Counted from the first letter of the stretch, positions 1-6,839 are shown. The stretch: 10,316 nucleotides of DNA from Abditibacteriales bacterium (GCA_025055355.1 JANWYM010000104.1:1-10316); one strand, 5' to 3'. Numbers and translations are program-made. The notes: generated by a model not told the origin, from the letters alone.

Positions 1-817
1 CGTCGGCATAGTAGCGGTCGGTGACGGCGGTGAACATCAGGTCGGCAACTTCCGCAGGCGACGCAGCGTGCGCAATGACGGTCAGCAGGGTGCGCTCAGC
101 GCCGTCGCGATGGCGCACCAGCGTCCAGTAGCGCAGCCAGCGTCTCAGGGTTGCATAGTCAACTTCGTCCGTTTCGAGCGGATGGCGGTCGCGGCGCGGC
201 ACCTCCCCCGCGCAATCATTCGCCACGCGACGCAAGCCCTGATACAGCGCCAGAAATTGCTCCTCCTCGGGCAGAGAGGGGACGAGGTTCGCCATCGCTG
301 TCAGAATTGTCATGCCGCTCGCCCAGCCGTCGCGATAGCGGGCTCCGAACAGCGCGGCGTCGCGCACGATGTCGCGGTAATCTACCCCTGCCTGCATCAA
401 CCCCAAGATGGCTTTGGCGATGATGAGGCTAATGTTCTGTTCCATCCCTTCGCGCAGGCGATTTTTCCAGTGGGCTTTAGCGTCGGCGTAGTGGCAACTG
501 CCGCAGACCCACACCTCGCCGTCGCGGATCTCGACCGCGCAGGTCGGCACATCGTCCGCCCACAGGTCAAACGTGCAGCCGCTTCGGAGGTCGAAGCGGG
601 CGTGATGCCAGTGGCAGGTGAGGATGCCGTCCTGCACCGAGCCGCGATGCAACGGAAAGCCCAAGTGCGGGCAGCGGTTGTCCACCGCCCGCACTTCACC
701 GTTATGGTAGAACACGGCAATCGGGCGGTCCACCCCGCTGACGACAACGCAGCCTTTGGCTTTAACTTCTTCCAACGTTCCGACGCGAATGAAATCCGTA
801 GCCGTTGAGGTTGACAT
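1..817 (-). CDS. Rieske [2Fe-2S] protein with helical C-terminal domain (partial, runs off left edge)
   Basis: The minus frame is open from ATG at 817 to the window edge: 272 codons, no stop. Residues 10-104 form a Rieske domain, with the two [2Fe-2S] ligand boxes C49-P-H51 (CPHLGFPLHRG) and C68-H-W-H71 (CHWHHARFD). This is the ferredoxin-type CxH...CxxH arrangement expected of soluble electron carriers or oxygenase-type Rieske modules; no N-terminal membrane anchor is seen. From about residue 105 the protein continues as an alpha-helical region (for example GVDYRDIVRDAALFGARYRD and a later TVIAHAASPAEVADLMFTA stretch). I recall this region from other uncharacterised Rieske proteins, but no function is known. 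The start is set by the methionine just before the Rieske fold; only a weak G-rich SD-like stretch precedes it. It is divergent from the SufR-like regulator, which suggests Fe-S or redox control. The redox partner and substrate are unknown, and the C-terminus lies outside the window. Confidence 0.9.
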   Translation of the reverse strand, partial: MSTSTATDFIRVGTLEEVKAKGCVVVSGVDRPIAVFYHNGEVRAVDNRCPHLGFPLHRGSVQDGILTCHWHHARFDLRSGCTFDLWADDVPTCAVEIRDGEVWVCGSCHYADAKAHWKNRLREGMEQNISLIIAKAILGLMQAGVDYRDIVRDAALFGARYRDGWASGMTILTAMANLVPSLPEEEQFLALYQGLRRVANDCAGEVPRRDRHPLETDEVDYATLRRWLRYWTLVRHRDGAERTLLTVIAHAASPAEVADLMFTAVTDRYYAD

Positions 818-841
818 GCGAAATCCCCCCTGATGTGACGA

Positions 842-859
842 ACGGGGCATCCGCCCCGT
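842..859 (-). other. Leader hairpin in 5' UTR of the Rieske gene
   Basis: There is a perfect 7-bp inverted repeat, ACGGGGC / GCCCCGT, with a 4-nt loop. It sits between the predicted minus-strand promoter (877-905) and the Rieske start codon at 817, so it would lie in the transcribed leader. No T-run follows it, so it is not an obvious terminator. A role in mRNA stability or translation control is inference only. Confidence 0.4.
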
Positions 860-876
860 GGTTGTAGTTTACTTCC

Positions 877-905
877 AGCATATCTCCCTTGCCCTTTTTT
901 GTCAA
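877..905 (-). promoter_or_regulatory. Sigma70-type promoter for the Rieske gene
   Basis: Read on the minus strand, this shows TTGACA (905-900), a 17-bp spacer, then TATGCT (882-877). The -35 box is a perfect match and the -10 box matches at four of six positions. It lies about 60 bp upstream of the Rieske ATG, in the divergent intergenic region. This is one of the best promoter matches in the window. Confidence 0.65.
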
Positions 906-953
906 CTGTCGGATTAAAAAATTGGGATTCTTCTCCTTGCGGCACATGCAGGT

Positions 954-976
954 TATAATAAGAGGTGAAAATTCAC
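954..976 (+). promoter_or_regulatory. -10 box and candidate operator of the SufR-like regulator
   Basis: A perfect TATAAT lies at 954-959, but no good -35 hexamer sits 16-18 bp upstream (TTCTCC at best). The expected transcription start falls inside an inverted repeat, GTGAA-AA-TTCAC, at 965-976. That is a fitting position for an autorepressor site, and poor -35 boxes are common at regulated promoters. An SD, AGGAGG (979-984), follows 7 bp before the ATG at 992. The -10 and SD are clear; the operator is inference. Confidence 0.45.
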
Positions 977-991
977 TGAGGAGGCACACCT

Positions 992-1639
992 ATGCACGAT
1001 AGATTAGGCGCTCGACGACAACAGATTTTGACGTTGCTCAAGAAGAACAAGAGCATGACGGTGCCCGAGTTGGCGCAGGCGACCGCTATCACCGAGGTTG
1101 GGGTGCGTCAGCACCTCGCCCTGCTCGAACGGGATGGTCTGGTGATGCGCGAGGAACTCACCCTGTCCGGGCGGGGTCGCCCGCGCATCCTCTATCGTCC
1201 GACCCCCGCCGCTGACCGATTCTTTGCGCAGACGGCGACGGCGTTGCTGCTGCAGATCGTGGATTACCTCAGCCAGAGCCGCAAGGACAAAAAGATAGAT
1301 CAGTTCTTCGCGCGGCGCATGCAACAGCAGAAAGAAGCCATCCTCGCTCGCACACAGGGCTTGCCTTTCGAGGAAAAGGTCAAGGAGTTAGCCCGCATCT
1401 GCGACGAGGACGGTTTCATGGCAGAGGTTGAAACCCTCGACGGCGAGTTGATGCTGACCGAACACCACTGCCCCATCTTCGACGTGGCGCAGAAATTCCC
1501 GCAGGCGTGTCACTACGAGATGGAATTGTTCCGCGCCGTGTTGGGCGTTGACCTCGTGCGCGACAAGCACCTCCCCTGCGGCGATGGCATGTGCCGCTAT
1601 CGCATCGCGCCGCCGAAGGAGGAGAAAAAGAAGAACTAA
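992..1639 (+). CDS. SufR-like winged-helix transcriptional regulator (COG2345 type, cysteine-containing)
   Basis: A 215-aa protein with an ATG 7 bp after a perfect AGGAGG. Residues about 7-70 form a DeoR/ArsR-like winged helix: ILTLLKKNKSMTVPELAQA, a recognition helix around TEVGVRQHLALLERDGLV, and a wing with GRGRPRILYRPT. The C-terminal half has the arrangement of the SufR family: C160-PIFDVAQKFPQA-C173, then HYEMELFRAVLG, then C196 and C201. In cyanobacterial and mycobacterial SufR such cysteines hold a [4Fe-4S] cluster, and the protein represses suf or related genes depending on Fe-S status. The divergent Rieske gene shares its upstream region and is the obvious target, along with the gene itself. 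It is not next to suf genes here, so calling it SufR itself would be too specific. The TAA stop is also the left target-site copy of the following repeat element. Confidence 0.88.
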   Translation: MHDRLGARRQQILTLLKKNKSMTVPELAQATAITEVGVRQHLALLERDGLVMREELTLSGRGRPRILYRPTPAADRFFAQTATALLLQIVDYLSQSRKDKKIDQFFARRMQQQKEAILARTQGLPFEEKVKELARICDEDGFMAEVETLDGELMLTEHHCPIFDVAQKFPQACHYEMELFRAVLGVDLVRDKHLPCGDGMCRYRIAPPKEEKKKN

Positions 1640-1758
1640 GAGCCTATCCGAAAACCTCACTGTCCCCTTGCGCAAGGGGACCACAGGAGGTTCTCGGCGT
1701 TATGCTGACCTCCCTCAACCCCTCCTTGATAAGGAGGGGAGAGTTTTCGCATAGGCTC
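1640..1758. repeat. MITE-like hairpin element with inverted ends and TAA target duplication
   Basis: The ends are inverted copies of GAGCCTATCCGAAAAC (1640-1655) and GTTTTCGCATAGGCTC (1743-1758), with one mismatch. TAA flanks both sides (1637-1639 and 1759-1761), as expected for a 3-bp TNA target duplication of the IS5/IS1031 kind. Inside are a perfect 20-bp palindrome at 1662-1681 (GTCCCCTTGCGCAAGGGGAC), a GGAGGT/ACCTCC pair (1686-1691, 1708-1713) and a 9-bp hairpin, CCCCTCCTT-GAT-AAGGAGGGG (1719-1739). There is no room for a transposase, so it is non-autonomous. In RNA it would fold strongly and could end or stabilise the regulator transcript. Confidence 0.7.
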
Positions 1759-1782
1759 TAAACTACCGGAGGGAGGGGGTCC

Positions 1783-2406
1783 ATGAAACATCGCGGCTTT
1801 ACCCTCATGGAGCTGCTCATCGTCATCGCCATCATCACCCTCATTGCTGCGATGCTCATGCCGGTGTTCGCTCAAGCCCGTGAGAAAGCGCGGCAAACGG
1901 TCTGCGCCAGCAACCTGAAACAGATCGGAATGGCGATTGCGATGTATCTGCAGGACTACGGACATTACGTGCCTATGCGGTTGGGCAATCGGATATGGAT
2001 GGAAGTCCAGCCGGGTAGGGAGGGTTTGATTGACCCCTACATTCGCGACGACGGCGTGCGGCGGTGTCCTTCCCGCAAGATACCGGAGGCACGGTATCCC
2101 ATCAATGGCTGGGAGGGTGTTTTCTGGGGGCGCACGGAGACCTCCCCCCAGGGGCAGCCCGATGCCGCCGTGCCGCGCCCCGCCTCCACGCTCATTGTTT
2201 GGGAGCACCAGATTTCCGCCGAGATGTGCAACATCGGGCAGGAAGGTGGCACGCCCACCACCCCCGACCCCCGCGCGGGTGTAGAACATTGGGACTCCGC
2301 CCATCACGGTGGATTCGTGACGCTGTGGTGCGATGGTCACGTGAAGCGGATGCAATATGCCCAACTGCGGCGGACGATGTTCACGATTGAGGAGGATCCC
2401 GAGTAA
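1783..2406 (+). CDS. Prepilin-type N-terminal methylation protein with H-X9-DG C-terminus
   Basis: A 207-aa protein whose ATG follows a strong purine-rich SD (GGAGG at 1772-1776, 6-bp spacer). The class III signal is clear: a short basic leader MKHRG, cleavage expected after G5, F6 as the methylated +1 residue, E10 at +5, and a hydrophobic helix through about residue 29. Then comes FAQAREKARQTVCASNLKQI, the region typical of the very large prepilin-like families of Armatimonadota and Planctomycetes. Near the end, H174 and D184-G185 fit the prepilin-processing-associated H-X9-DG signature. It should be inserted in the inner membrane, cut by prepilin peptidase, and assembled or displayed as a type II/IV-like pseudopilin. 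The true role of these expanded families is not known. It is flanked by repeats on both sides and stands alone, with no pilus machinery in the window. Confidence 0.92.
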   Translation: MKHRGFTLMELLIVIAIITLIAAMLMPVFAQAREKARQTVCASNLKQIGMAIAMYLQDYGHYVPMRLGNRIWMEVQPGREGLIDPYIRDDGVRRCPSRKIPEARYPINGWEGVFWGRTETSPQGQPDAAVPRPASTLIVWEHQISAEMCNIGQEGGTPTTPDPRAGVEHWDSAHHGGFVTLWCDGHVKRMQYAQLRRTMFTIEEDPE

Positions 2407-2409
2407 CCT

Positions 2410-2600
2410 TAGAGCACGTCTTGAAAACCCCCGTTCGCTGCCAAACGGAGCCCACAGTGTGAACTCTGGCACTTTCGCTTAGAGGTTGTCTTGAAAGTCA
2501 CGATGTTCCCCTTCTTAACCAAGGAGGGGTGAGGAGCGGTCGGAGTTCCCCTCCTTGCGGTGACGCCGAGAAGAACTCCCCTCCCCTTGGGAAGGGGTAG
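2410..2600. repeat. Decayed cluster of hairpin-repeat ends and cores
   Basis: This gene-free stretch between convergent genes holds two same-direction copies of a repeat end, TTAGAGCACGTCTTGAAAAC (2410-2429) and TTAGAGGTTGTCTTGAAAG (2480-2498). They resemble the ends of the 1640-1758 element. It also holds core hairpins: CCCCTTCTT/AAGGAGGGG (2508-2529, one G-U), GAGTTC/GAACTC around 2542-2579, and CCCCTT-GGG-AAGGGG (2583-2597). The last lies just 3' of the DUF6785 stop and could act as a transcription end, but no T-run is present. It reads as several partial insertions of one family. Confidence 0.5.
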
Positions 2601-2607
2601 GGAACGC

Positions 2608-4545
2608 TCAGATGAAGATCTTGTAAGTCTCCCGCCCCAGCGTGGGACCGATAATCGCCCAGATCGAGCCGCAGATGTAATCCCCCAAAATCATGCCCAG
2701 CATGAAGGAGATGGCTTTCTTGTGGGTTTTCAGGCTACCGTAGCGCAGGACGGCGATTTTGATGAGCCAACTGATGAAAAAGGCGAACCAGAAATAGTCC
2801 ATCGCAAAACTGACAGCCAGCCCATACCCGGCAGGGTGGAAGGGTAAGGCGGTGAAATGCGAGCGCAGCGCCTTCAAGCCGAGGGTGAGGAGGAAGCCGA
2901 CAGCGATGAAGCCGAGGTTGGTGGCTTCAGGCTGGACGGGAGCGTTAATCCAGGTTTGCAGGTTGGCGAACGATTCGTGACCGACCCAGCGTTTGAAGCC
3001 GACGCATTTCGCTGTCGCGCCTTGCGTGTAGCAGACGTGCAGGTTCGCCCAGTAGGAAAACAGCAGCCCGGCAATCGTCGCCAAGGCTATCACACCGATG
3101 AGTTTGCCCGTTTCCATCCGCGACTGCTCGCCGATTTTGAACGCCTCCATCTGGTTGGGCATGGGGTGGCAGCGGTAGCAGCGGTTAAACCAGTAGAACA
3201 CTGACAGCACCGTGAGGTTCCTTACCCCTAACGTCTGCGTGCCAAGTGTCTCCACCAGAATCCGTTGCGGGTTGACGAAGTAAATCTCATGCGGCGTGCC
3301 TAACTCCGCCCGCACGCGCGTTATTGCCAGGGCGAGCAAAAAGTAAATGGCGTAAAACAACACCGCAACCCAGAGCGACATCCCCGCCAGCATTGTGATG
3401 CCGACAAGTAGCGCCGTGCCAAACCCCAGCCCGACGAACGCCCAGCGGAGGATGCGAACCTCAGGGTTGAGAGTTGCGGGTTGAGGGTTGTTCGGTGTGA
3501 CACCCTTGACCCGATGCTGCCACGCCGTCTGCCACGCCTCGCGGAACACGCGGCGACAGCCCCACAGCGCGATGAGAGCCAGCGCAAGCCACGCCCCGCT
3601 GGCTTGCTGGTTGAAGTAGGGGAAGCCCTTCGCCTTCTCCCAACCGAACATCGCTCCCAACACTTCCTCCGCCATGCGGAGAACGTAGAAGAACCAACAC
3701 GAAAACGAAAGGTCGGTCGGCAGGAAAAACGCCAGTCCGATGGCGAAGGGATACATCGAGATCGTCATGCGCCGAATCGCCGTCCACGGGCGCTCGGTGA
3801 TGTGCTGCCGCAGGTCGTATTGCTTGATGATGGCAAGATACGGCACTTGTGGATAGAGCACGTGCAAGCCGTTCATCAGCACGATGGAACCGGCGACAGC
3901 GAACCCTGCCCACATCATTCTGTTGCGGAACAACGTCCCTTCACCGCCGCCCATCGTCAGTTGCAGGGGGAGTTGAATCAGCGGGAAGCCTAACTTCTCT
4001 TTCTCCGTCCACTGGCGGCGCAGCAGAATGTTGAGGCAAAGCATCACCAGAATCATTGCCAGCACGATGACCGCCCAGTTGCCCAAGGGGACGAGCCACG
4101 GGCGCAAGGCCGCCAGAGAGTAGATAGAACGGCCACCGTCATAAAAGGCTTTGAGCGCGTCCGCCTCCCCCATAAGCAGCCAGCGGGGCAGATAATCGAA
4201 GAACAGCGCGCTCCATTGGTTGGCGGGCGTGTTGAACTGATAGGCATGAGCGATGCTCCCGAACAGGTTCTGAATCATGTCGTGTCCGTTGAGCGTGCTG
4301 GACATGACCAGCATGATGTAAACCACGCGCAACTCGCCCTGCGTCAGCGCCCATCGCGCCCGCCACCTCTGCATCGCCAAGTTTAGGACGGTGACCGCAA
4401 AGAGCATAAACAGCGGGGTGACAAACAGCGGTAGGCAACTCCCGTCCAGCGTATACCATCGCACCTCCACCACCGTGACCCAGTAGCAGTTGAGGGGAAT
4501 GAGCAGAAGACCCAGCACAATAGATTTGAGCGTGATGCTTTTCAT
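2608..4545 (-). CDS. DUF6785/DUF6784 family polytopic membrane protein
   Basis: About 645 aa, with some 13 hydrophobic helices spread along the whole length. It starts MKSITLKSIVLGLLLIPLNC, and a helix-rich C-terminal part around FAMDYFWFAFFISWLIKIAV and LGMILGDYICGSIWAIIGPT has the look of the DUF6784 end. I recognise the family from Armatimonadota, Planctomycetes and Verrucomicrobia, where it is uncharacterised; the many helices suggest a transporter, but no substrate can be named. The start is uncertain. The frame is open to ATG 4605, adding MSCCDGTEKESPPRRRMVSP, with another ATG at 4557. None has a good SD (only GGTGGG before 4605). I chose 4545 because family members begin close to the first helix. 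It ends with TGA at 2608, facing the repeat cluster. It is divergent from the acyltransferase gene and has no operon partner here. Confidence 0.85.
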   Translation of the reverse strand: MKSITLKSIVLGLLLIPLNCYWVTVVEVRWYTLDGSCLPLFVTPLFMLFAVTVLNLAMQRWRARWALTQGELRVVYIMLVMSSTLNGHDMIQNLFGSIAHAYQFNTPANQWSALFFDYLPRWLLMGEADALKAFYDGGRSIYSLAALRPWLVPLGNWAVIVLAMILVMLCLNILLRRQWTEKEKLGFPLIQLPLQLTMGGGEGTLFRNRMMWAGFAVAGSIVLMNGLHVLYPQVPYLAIIKQYDLRQHITERPWTAIRRMTISMYPFAIGLAFFLPTDLSFSCWFFYVLRMAEEVLGAMFGWEKAKGFPYFNQQASGAWLALALIALWGCRRVFREAWQTAWQHRVKGVTPNNPQPATLNPEVRILRWAFVGLGFGTALLVGITMLAGMSLWVAVLFYAIYFLLALAITRVRAELGTPHEIYFVNPQRILVETLGTQTLGVRNLTVLSVFYWFNRCYRCHPMPNQMEAFKIGEQSRMETGKLIGVIALATIAGLLFSYWANLHVCYTQGATAKCVGFKRWVGHESFANLQTWINAPVQPEATNLGFIAVGFLLTLGLKALRSHFTALPFHPAGYGLAVSFAMDYFWFAFFISWLIKIAVLRYGSLKTHKKAISFMLGMILGDYICGSIWAIIGPTLGRETYKIFI

Positions 4546-4654
4546 CGGCGAGACCATTCGACGGCGCGGGGGTGATTCCTTTTCCGTCCCGTCACAGCAT
4601 GACAAAACCCACCGATGCGGGTAGCCAAGTCGTCAGGCTTCAACTATCGTCGTT

Positions 4655-4683
4655 TTGCCTCTGCCGTTCGTTTATGTTATACT
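4655..4683 (+). promoter_or_regulatory. Sigma70-type promoter for the acyltransferase gene
   Basis: TTGCCT (4655-4660), a 17-bp spacer and TATACT (4678-4683) form a near-consensus promoter. Transcription would start near 4690, about 27 bp before the GTG at 4717. This helps decide the start of the next gene, because the longer reading from ATG 4615 would begin upstream of the promoter. Confidence 0.6.
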
Positions 4684-4716
4684 CCATCCCACAACGTGCA
4701 TCGGGAGAGGAAATCG

Positions 4717-5349
4717 GTGGACGCTTATGAGACGCTCTACCCGGCGATGAAGGTTGTGGGCAGGGGAATTTTCGCCCTACTGGGCGGGTTGCGCGTGGAG
4801 GGCGCGGGGAACGTGCCGCGCGTGGGCGGCGTGATTCTGGCACCCAACCACCGCAGCGATTGCGACCCGGTGGCGGTGGGGGCGGCTGCCCCGCGCCCGC
4901 TGTGGTTCGTGGCGAAGGAGGAACTGTTCGACATCCCGATTCTGGGGTCGGTCATGCGCTTCTTCCACGCCATCCCCATCAAGCGGGACGCCGCCGACCG
5001 GCGGGCGATTCGACGCATCGAGGCGTTGCTGGAAAAAGGGGAAGCAGTGGTCATTTTCCCCGAAGGGCGCGTCAGCCCCACCGGCGCGTTTCAGCCGCTG
5101 GAGCCGGGCGTCGGGTTGATTGCGCTGCGGACGCGCGTGCCGATTGTGCCGGTCGGTTTGCTGGGCACAGAGCGCATCATTCCCTACGGTTCGGTCATCC
5201 CGCGCCCGGCGTTTCGGCGCACGACGGTGCGCTTCGGCCCACCCATCACCTGCGATGACATCGTGCAAACCGTCCGCCGCCGCGAGCAGGTGGACGCGCT
5301 GATGGCACGGGTGGAGGAGAAGATGAAACGATTGATTGGAGATGGATGA
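4717..5349 (+). CDS. PlsC-type 1-acyl-sn-glycerol-3-phosphate acyltransferase
   Basis: A 210-aa protein from GTG 4717, placed 6 bp after GGAGAGG (4704-4710). The frame is open back to ATG 4615, but that start lies upstream of the promoter and adds a sequence not expected in the family. Glycerolipid acyltransferase motifs appear in order: the catalytic HX4D box, N44-H45-RSDC-D50; the region MRFFHAIPIKRD (80-91); the substrate-phosphate box FPEGR (114-118); and VPIVPVGL (141-148). It should transfer a fatty acyl chain to the sn-2 position of lysophosphatidate at the inner face of the membrane, giving phosphatidate. The length is normal for short bacterial PlsC proteins. A different acyl acceptor cannot be excluded, since PlsC-like paralogues also act on other lipids. 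An MFS gene follows 101 bp downstream on the same strand and might be cotranscribed. Confidence 0.9.
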   Translation: MDAYETLYPAMKVVGRGIFALLGGLRVEGAGNVPRVGGVILAPNHRSDCDPVAVGAAAPRPLWFVAKEELFDIPILGSVMRFFHAIPIKRDAADRRAIRRIEALLEKGEAVVIFPEGRVSPTGAFQPLEPGVGLIALRTRVPIVPVGLLGTERIIPYGSVIPRPAFRRTTVRFGPPITCDDIVQTVRRREQVDALMARVEEKMKRLIGDG

Positions 5350-5350
5350 T

Positions 5351-5399
5351 GGTGAATGGTCAATAGCTCACGGATGCCTCTGGCCATTCACTATTCACC
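5351..5399. repeat. Imperfect 17-bp inverted repeat between the acyltransferase and MFS genes
   Basis: Arms at 5351-5367 (GGTGAATGGTCAATAGC) and 5383-5399 (GCCATTCACTATTCACC) pair at 14 of 17 positions, around a 15-nt loop. The left arm begins 2 bp after the acyltransferase stop. No T-run follows, so a terminator is possible but unproven. GGTGAATGG-type units of this sort are often dispersed in bacterial genomes. Confidence 0.5.
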
Positions 5400-5409
5400 A
5401 CCAAGTCGC

Positions 5410-5426
5410 CCGCGACGCCGTCGCGG
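5410..5426. other. Compact GC hairpin upstream of the MFS gene
   Basis: There is a perfect 7-bp stem, CCGCGAC / GTCGCGG, with a 3-nt loop (GCC). It ends 8 bp before the SD AAGGAG (5435-5440) of the MFS gene. It would lie in the leader if transcription reads through from the acyltransferase. Its function is unknown. Confidence 0.35.
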
Positions 5427-5450
5427 AGAGGAGCAAGGAGTCAACATCCC

Positions 5451-6707
5451 ATGAGTTTCGACGTGCGGTTTCGCTTGAGCCTCATGATGTTCTTGCAGTA
5501 TGCGATTTGGGGCGCCTACGCTCCCGCGCTGTCGGGGTATTTGGAAGCGCGGCTGAAGTTTGCAGGTTGGGGATTGGGTGTCATTTACTCGGCGCTGCCG
5601 CTGGCGAACCTGCTCACGCCGTTCACGGGCGGACAGGTCGCCGACCGCTGGCTGCCTGCGCAAGTCGCGTTGGGCATCTGCCAACTGTTAGGTGGTATCG
5701 TGTTGATCGTCATGTCATTCACGACCACCCTGCCCCCTATGCTGGGGCTGATGCTCCTTTACTGCCTCCTATTTGCGCCCACGCTGGCGTTGACCAACTC
5801 GCTCGCATTTCATCACGTCCGCGACCCGGAGCGCGACTTTGGTCCTTTGCGGGTTTGGGGCACCATCGGTTGGATTGTAGCCAACTGGGCGCTCACGTTT
5901 ATGCGCACCCAGTTCGGCACGGAAGAGGCGCCCTACTTCGATGCCTTTATGCTGGGCGGGGTGATTTCGCTCCTCATGGGCTTGTTCTCCTTCGCGCTGC
6001 CGCACACTCCCCCCACCAAAGAGGCCCCCGACCCCTTAGCCTTTCGCGAGGCGATGGTGCTGCTGCGCGACCGTAATTATCTGGTCTTCTTCATCGTGGC
6101 GTTCGTGGTGGCGACGGAACTGCAGTTGTATTATGTCCTGACCTTCCCCTACTTACAGACCATCGGTCCCACAGTAGGGATTACCTCGGCGAACCTCCCC
6201 GCCTGGATGACGATTGCTCAGATCGCTGAAATCTTCACGATGGCGTGGCTGCTCCCCTACGCCCTGCCGCGCTGGGGCGTGCGCACCTCCATGCTCATCG
6301 GCATCCTCGCTTGGCCCATTCGTTACCTCATCTTTGCGCTCGCCTGGCCGCTCTACACAACGGTGCCCGCGATGGTTTGGCTGGCGATTGCCTCGTTGGC
6401 GCTGCACGGATTCTGTTACGTTTTTTTCTTTGTGGTTGCCTTCATTTACACCGATATGGTGGCGACGAAAGACATCCGCTCTTCGGCGCAGTCGCTCATC
6501 AACGTTGCCGTCTTGGGGATCGGGTTACTGATCGGCAGCCTGTTTGCCGGTTGGCTCAAGGATATTTTTACGGACAGCGCGACCAAGGTAACTAACTACG
6601 GGGCAGTGTTTACTGTGCCTGTGGTCATCACCGTCCTGTGCGCGCTCATCTTCGGGGCGTTGTTCCGCGAACCACCGAGGGCAGAACAGAAGGCACCTAC
6701 TACCTGA
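5451..6707 (+). CDS. MFS transporter of the nucleoside:H+ symporter (NupG/XapB-like) type
   Basis: A 418-aa protein with ATG 10 bp after AAGGAG (5435-5440). About 12 hydrophobic helices run its whole length, split by a short hydrophilic middle near residues 185-200 (PHTPPTKEAPDPLAFREAM), as in two six-helix MFS bundles. Family marks are the start MSFDVRFRLSLMMFLQYAIW, the loop GGQVADRW (about 60-67), RVWGTIGWI (about 134-142) and the second-half GVRTSMLIGILAWPIRYLIF. These resemble nucleoside symporter-type proteins, which import nucleosides with protons. Many members in Planctomycetes and similar phyla have no tested substrate, so the nucleoside role is inferred, and a sugar or other small molecule is possible. 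It sits between the acyltransferase and the LysM/G5 gene and is followed by a good terminator candidate. Confidence 0.88.
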   Translation: MSFDVRFRLSLMMFLQYAIWGAYAPALSGYLEARLKFAGWGLGVIYSALPLANLLTPFTGGQVADRWLPAQVALGICQLLGGIVLIVMSFTTTLPPMLGLMLLYCLLFAPTLALTNSLAFHHVRDPERDFGPLRVWGTIGWIVANWALTFMRTQFGTEEAPYFDAFMLGGVISLLMGLFSFALPHTPPTKEAPDPLAFREAMVLLRDRNYLVFFIVAFVVATELQLYYVLTFPYLQTIGPTVGITSANLPAWMTIAQIAEIFTMAWLLPYALPRWGVRTSMLIGILAWPIRYLIFALAWPLYTTVPAMVWLAIASLALHGFCYVFFFVVAFIYTDMVATKDIRSSAQSLINVAVLGIGLLIGSLFAGWLKDIFTDSATKVTNYGAVFTVPVVITVLCALIFGALFREPPRAEQKAPTT

Positions 6708-6718
6708 CTTTCTGCTGA

Positions 6719-6802
6719 CGCCATGAACAGGAGGCCAAAGATGAGGGATGAGGATTTCTTATCTCAATCCTGCTGCATCCTGTTCATCCTGGCTATTTTT
6801 TT
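6719..6802 (+). terminator. Terminator-like hairpin and T-run after the MFS gene
   Basis: The arms are ATGAACAGGA (6723-6732) and TCCTGTTCAT (6778-6787), 10 bp and perfect. An outer GCC/GGC pair can add to them across a CCT bulge. Seven T's follow at 6796-6802. The loop is long (45 nt) but contains a further AGGAT/ATCCT pairing. It starts about 12 bp after the MFS stop, a fitting place for Rho-independent termination. The same arm sequence recurs near 10183-10221, so it may also be a dispersed repeat. It overlaps a possible small reading frame. Confidence 0.5.
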
Positions 6803-6836
6803 ACCAAGTCGTCTCACCTCATCGCGCCTATGCTAA
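6741..6836 (+). CDS. Possible 31-residue hydrophobic small protein
   Basis: An ATG at 6741 lies 6 bp after a perfect AGGAGG (6729-6734) and opens a frame ending at TAA 6834-6836. The product begins MRDEDFLSQSCC, runs into a hydrophobic core (ILFILAIFL) and ends in a short basic tail with a final cysteine. That would suit a one-helix membrane peptide. Against it, the frame covers most of a terminator-like hairpin and its T-run, and the SD lies within the left arm. The hydrophobic codons come largely from ATCCTG repeats. It matches no family I know, and it may be chance. Confidence 0.2.
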   Translation: MRDEDFLSQSCCILFILAIFLPSRLTSSRLC

Positions 6837-6839
6837 AAT
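6831..6839 (+). promoter_or_regulatory. Extended -10 promoter candidate for the LysM/G5 gene
   Basis: TG-C-TAAAAT is an extended -10 box (TGnTANNNT) lying 54 bp upstream of the ATG at 6894. No clear -35 box is found 16-18 bp upstream, which extended -10 promoters can tolerate. It directly follows the terminator-like structure, as expected for a new transcription unit. Confidence 0.4.

Noticed and set aside
68..808. Long open frame on the plus strand, 246 codons
   Set aside because: It is the opposite-strand shadow of the Rieske gene, which has clear CPH and CHWH motifs; the shadow shows no recognisable domain.
2583..2597. Rho-independent terminator of the DUF6785 gene
   Set aside because: The stem CCCCTT/AAGGGG is real but no T-run follows on the minus strand, and it belongs to a repeat cluster; kept only as part of that repeat.
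4546..4680. Promoter for the DUF6785 gene
   Set aside because: The only -35-like hexamers (TTGAAG, TTGGCT) have no acceptable -10 at 16-18 bp.
5336..6076. Plus-strand open frame overlapping the acyltransferase end and MFS start
   Set aside because: Out of frame with the clear MFS protein and of low-complexity Arg/Ala/His composition; no family resemblance.
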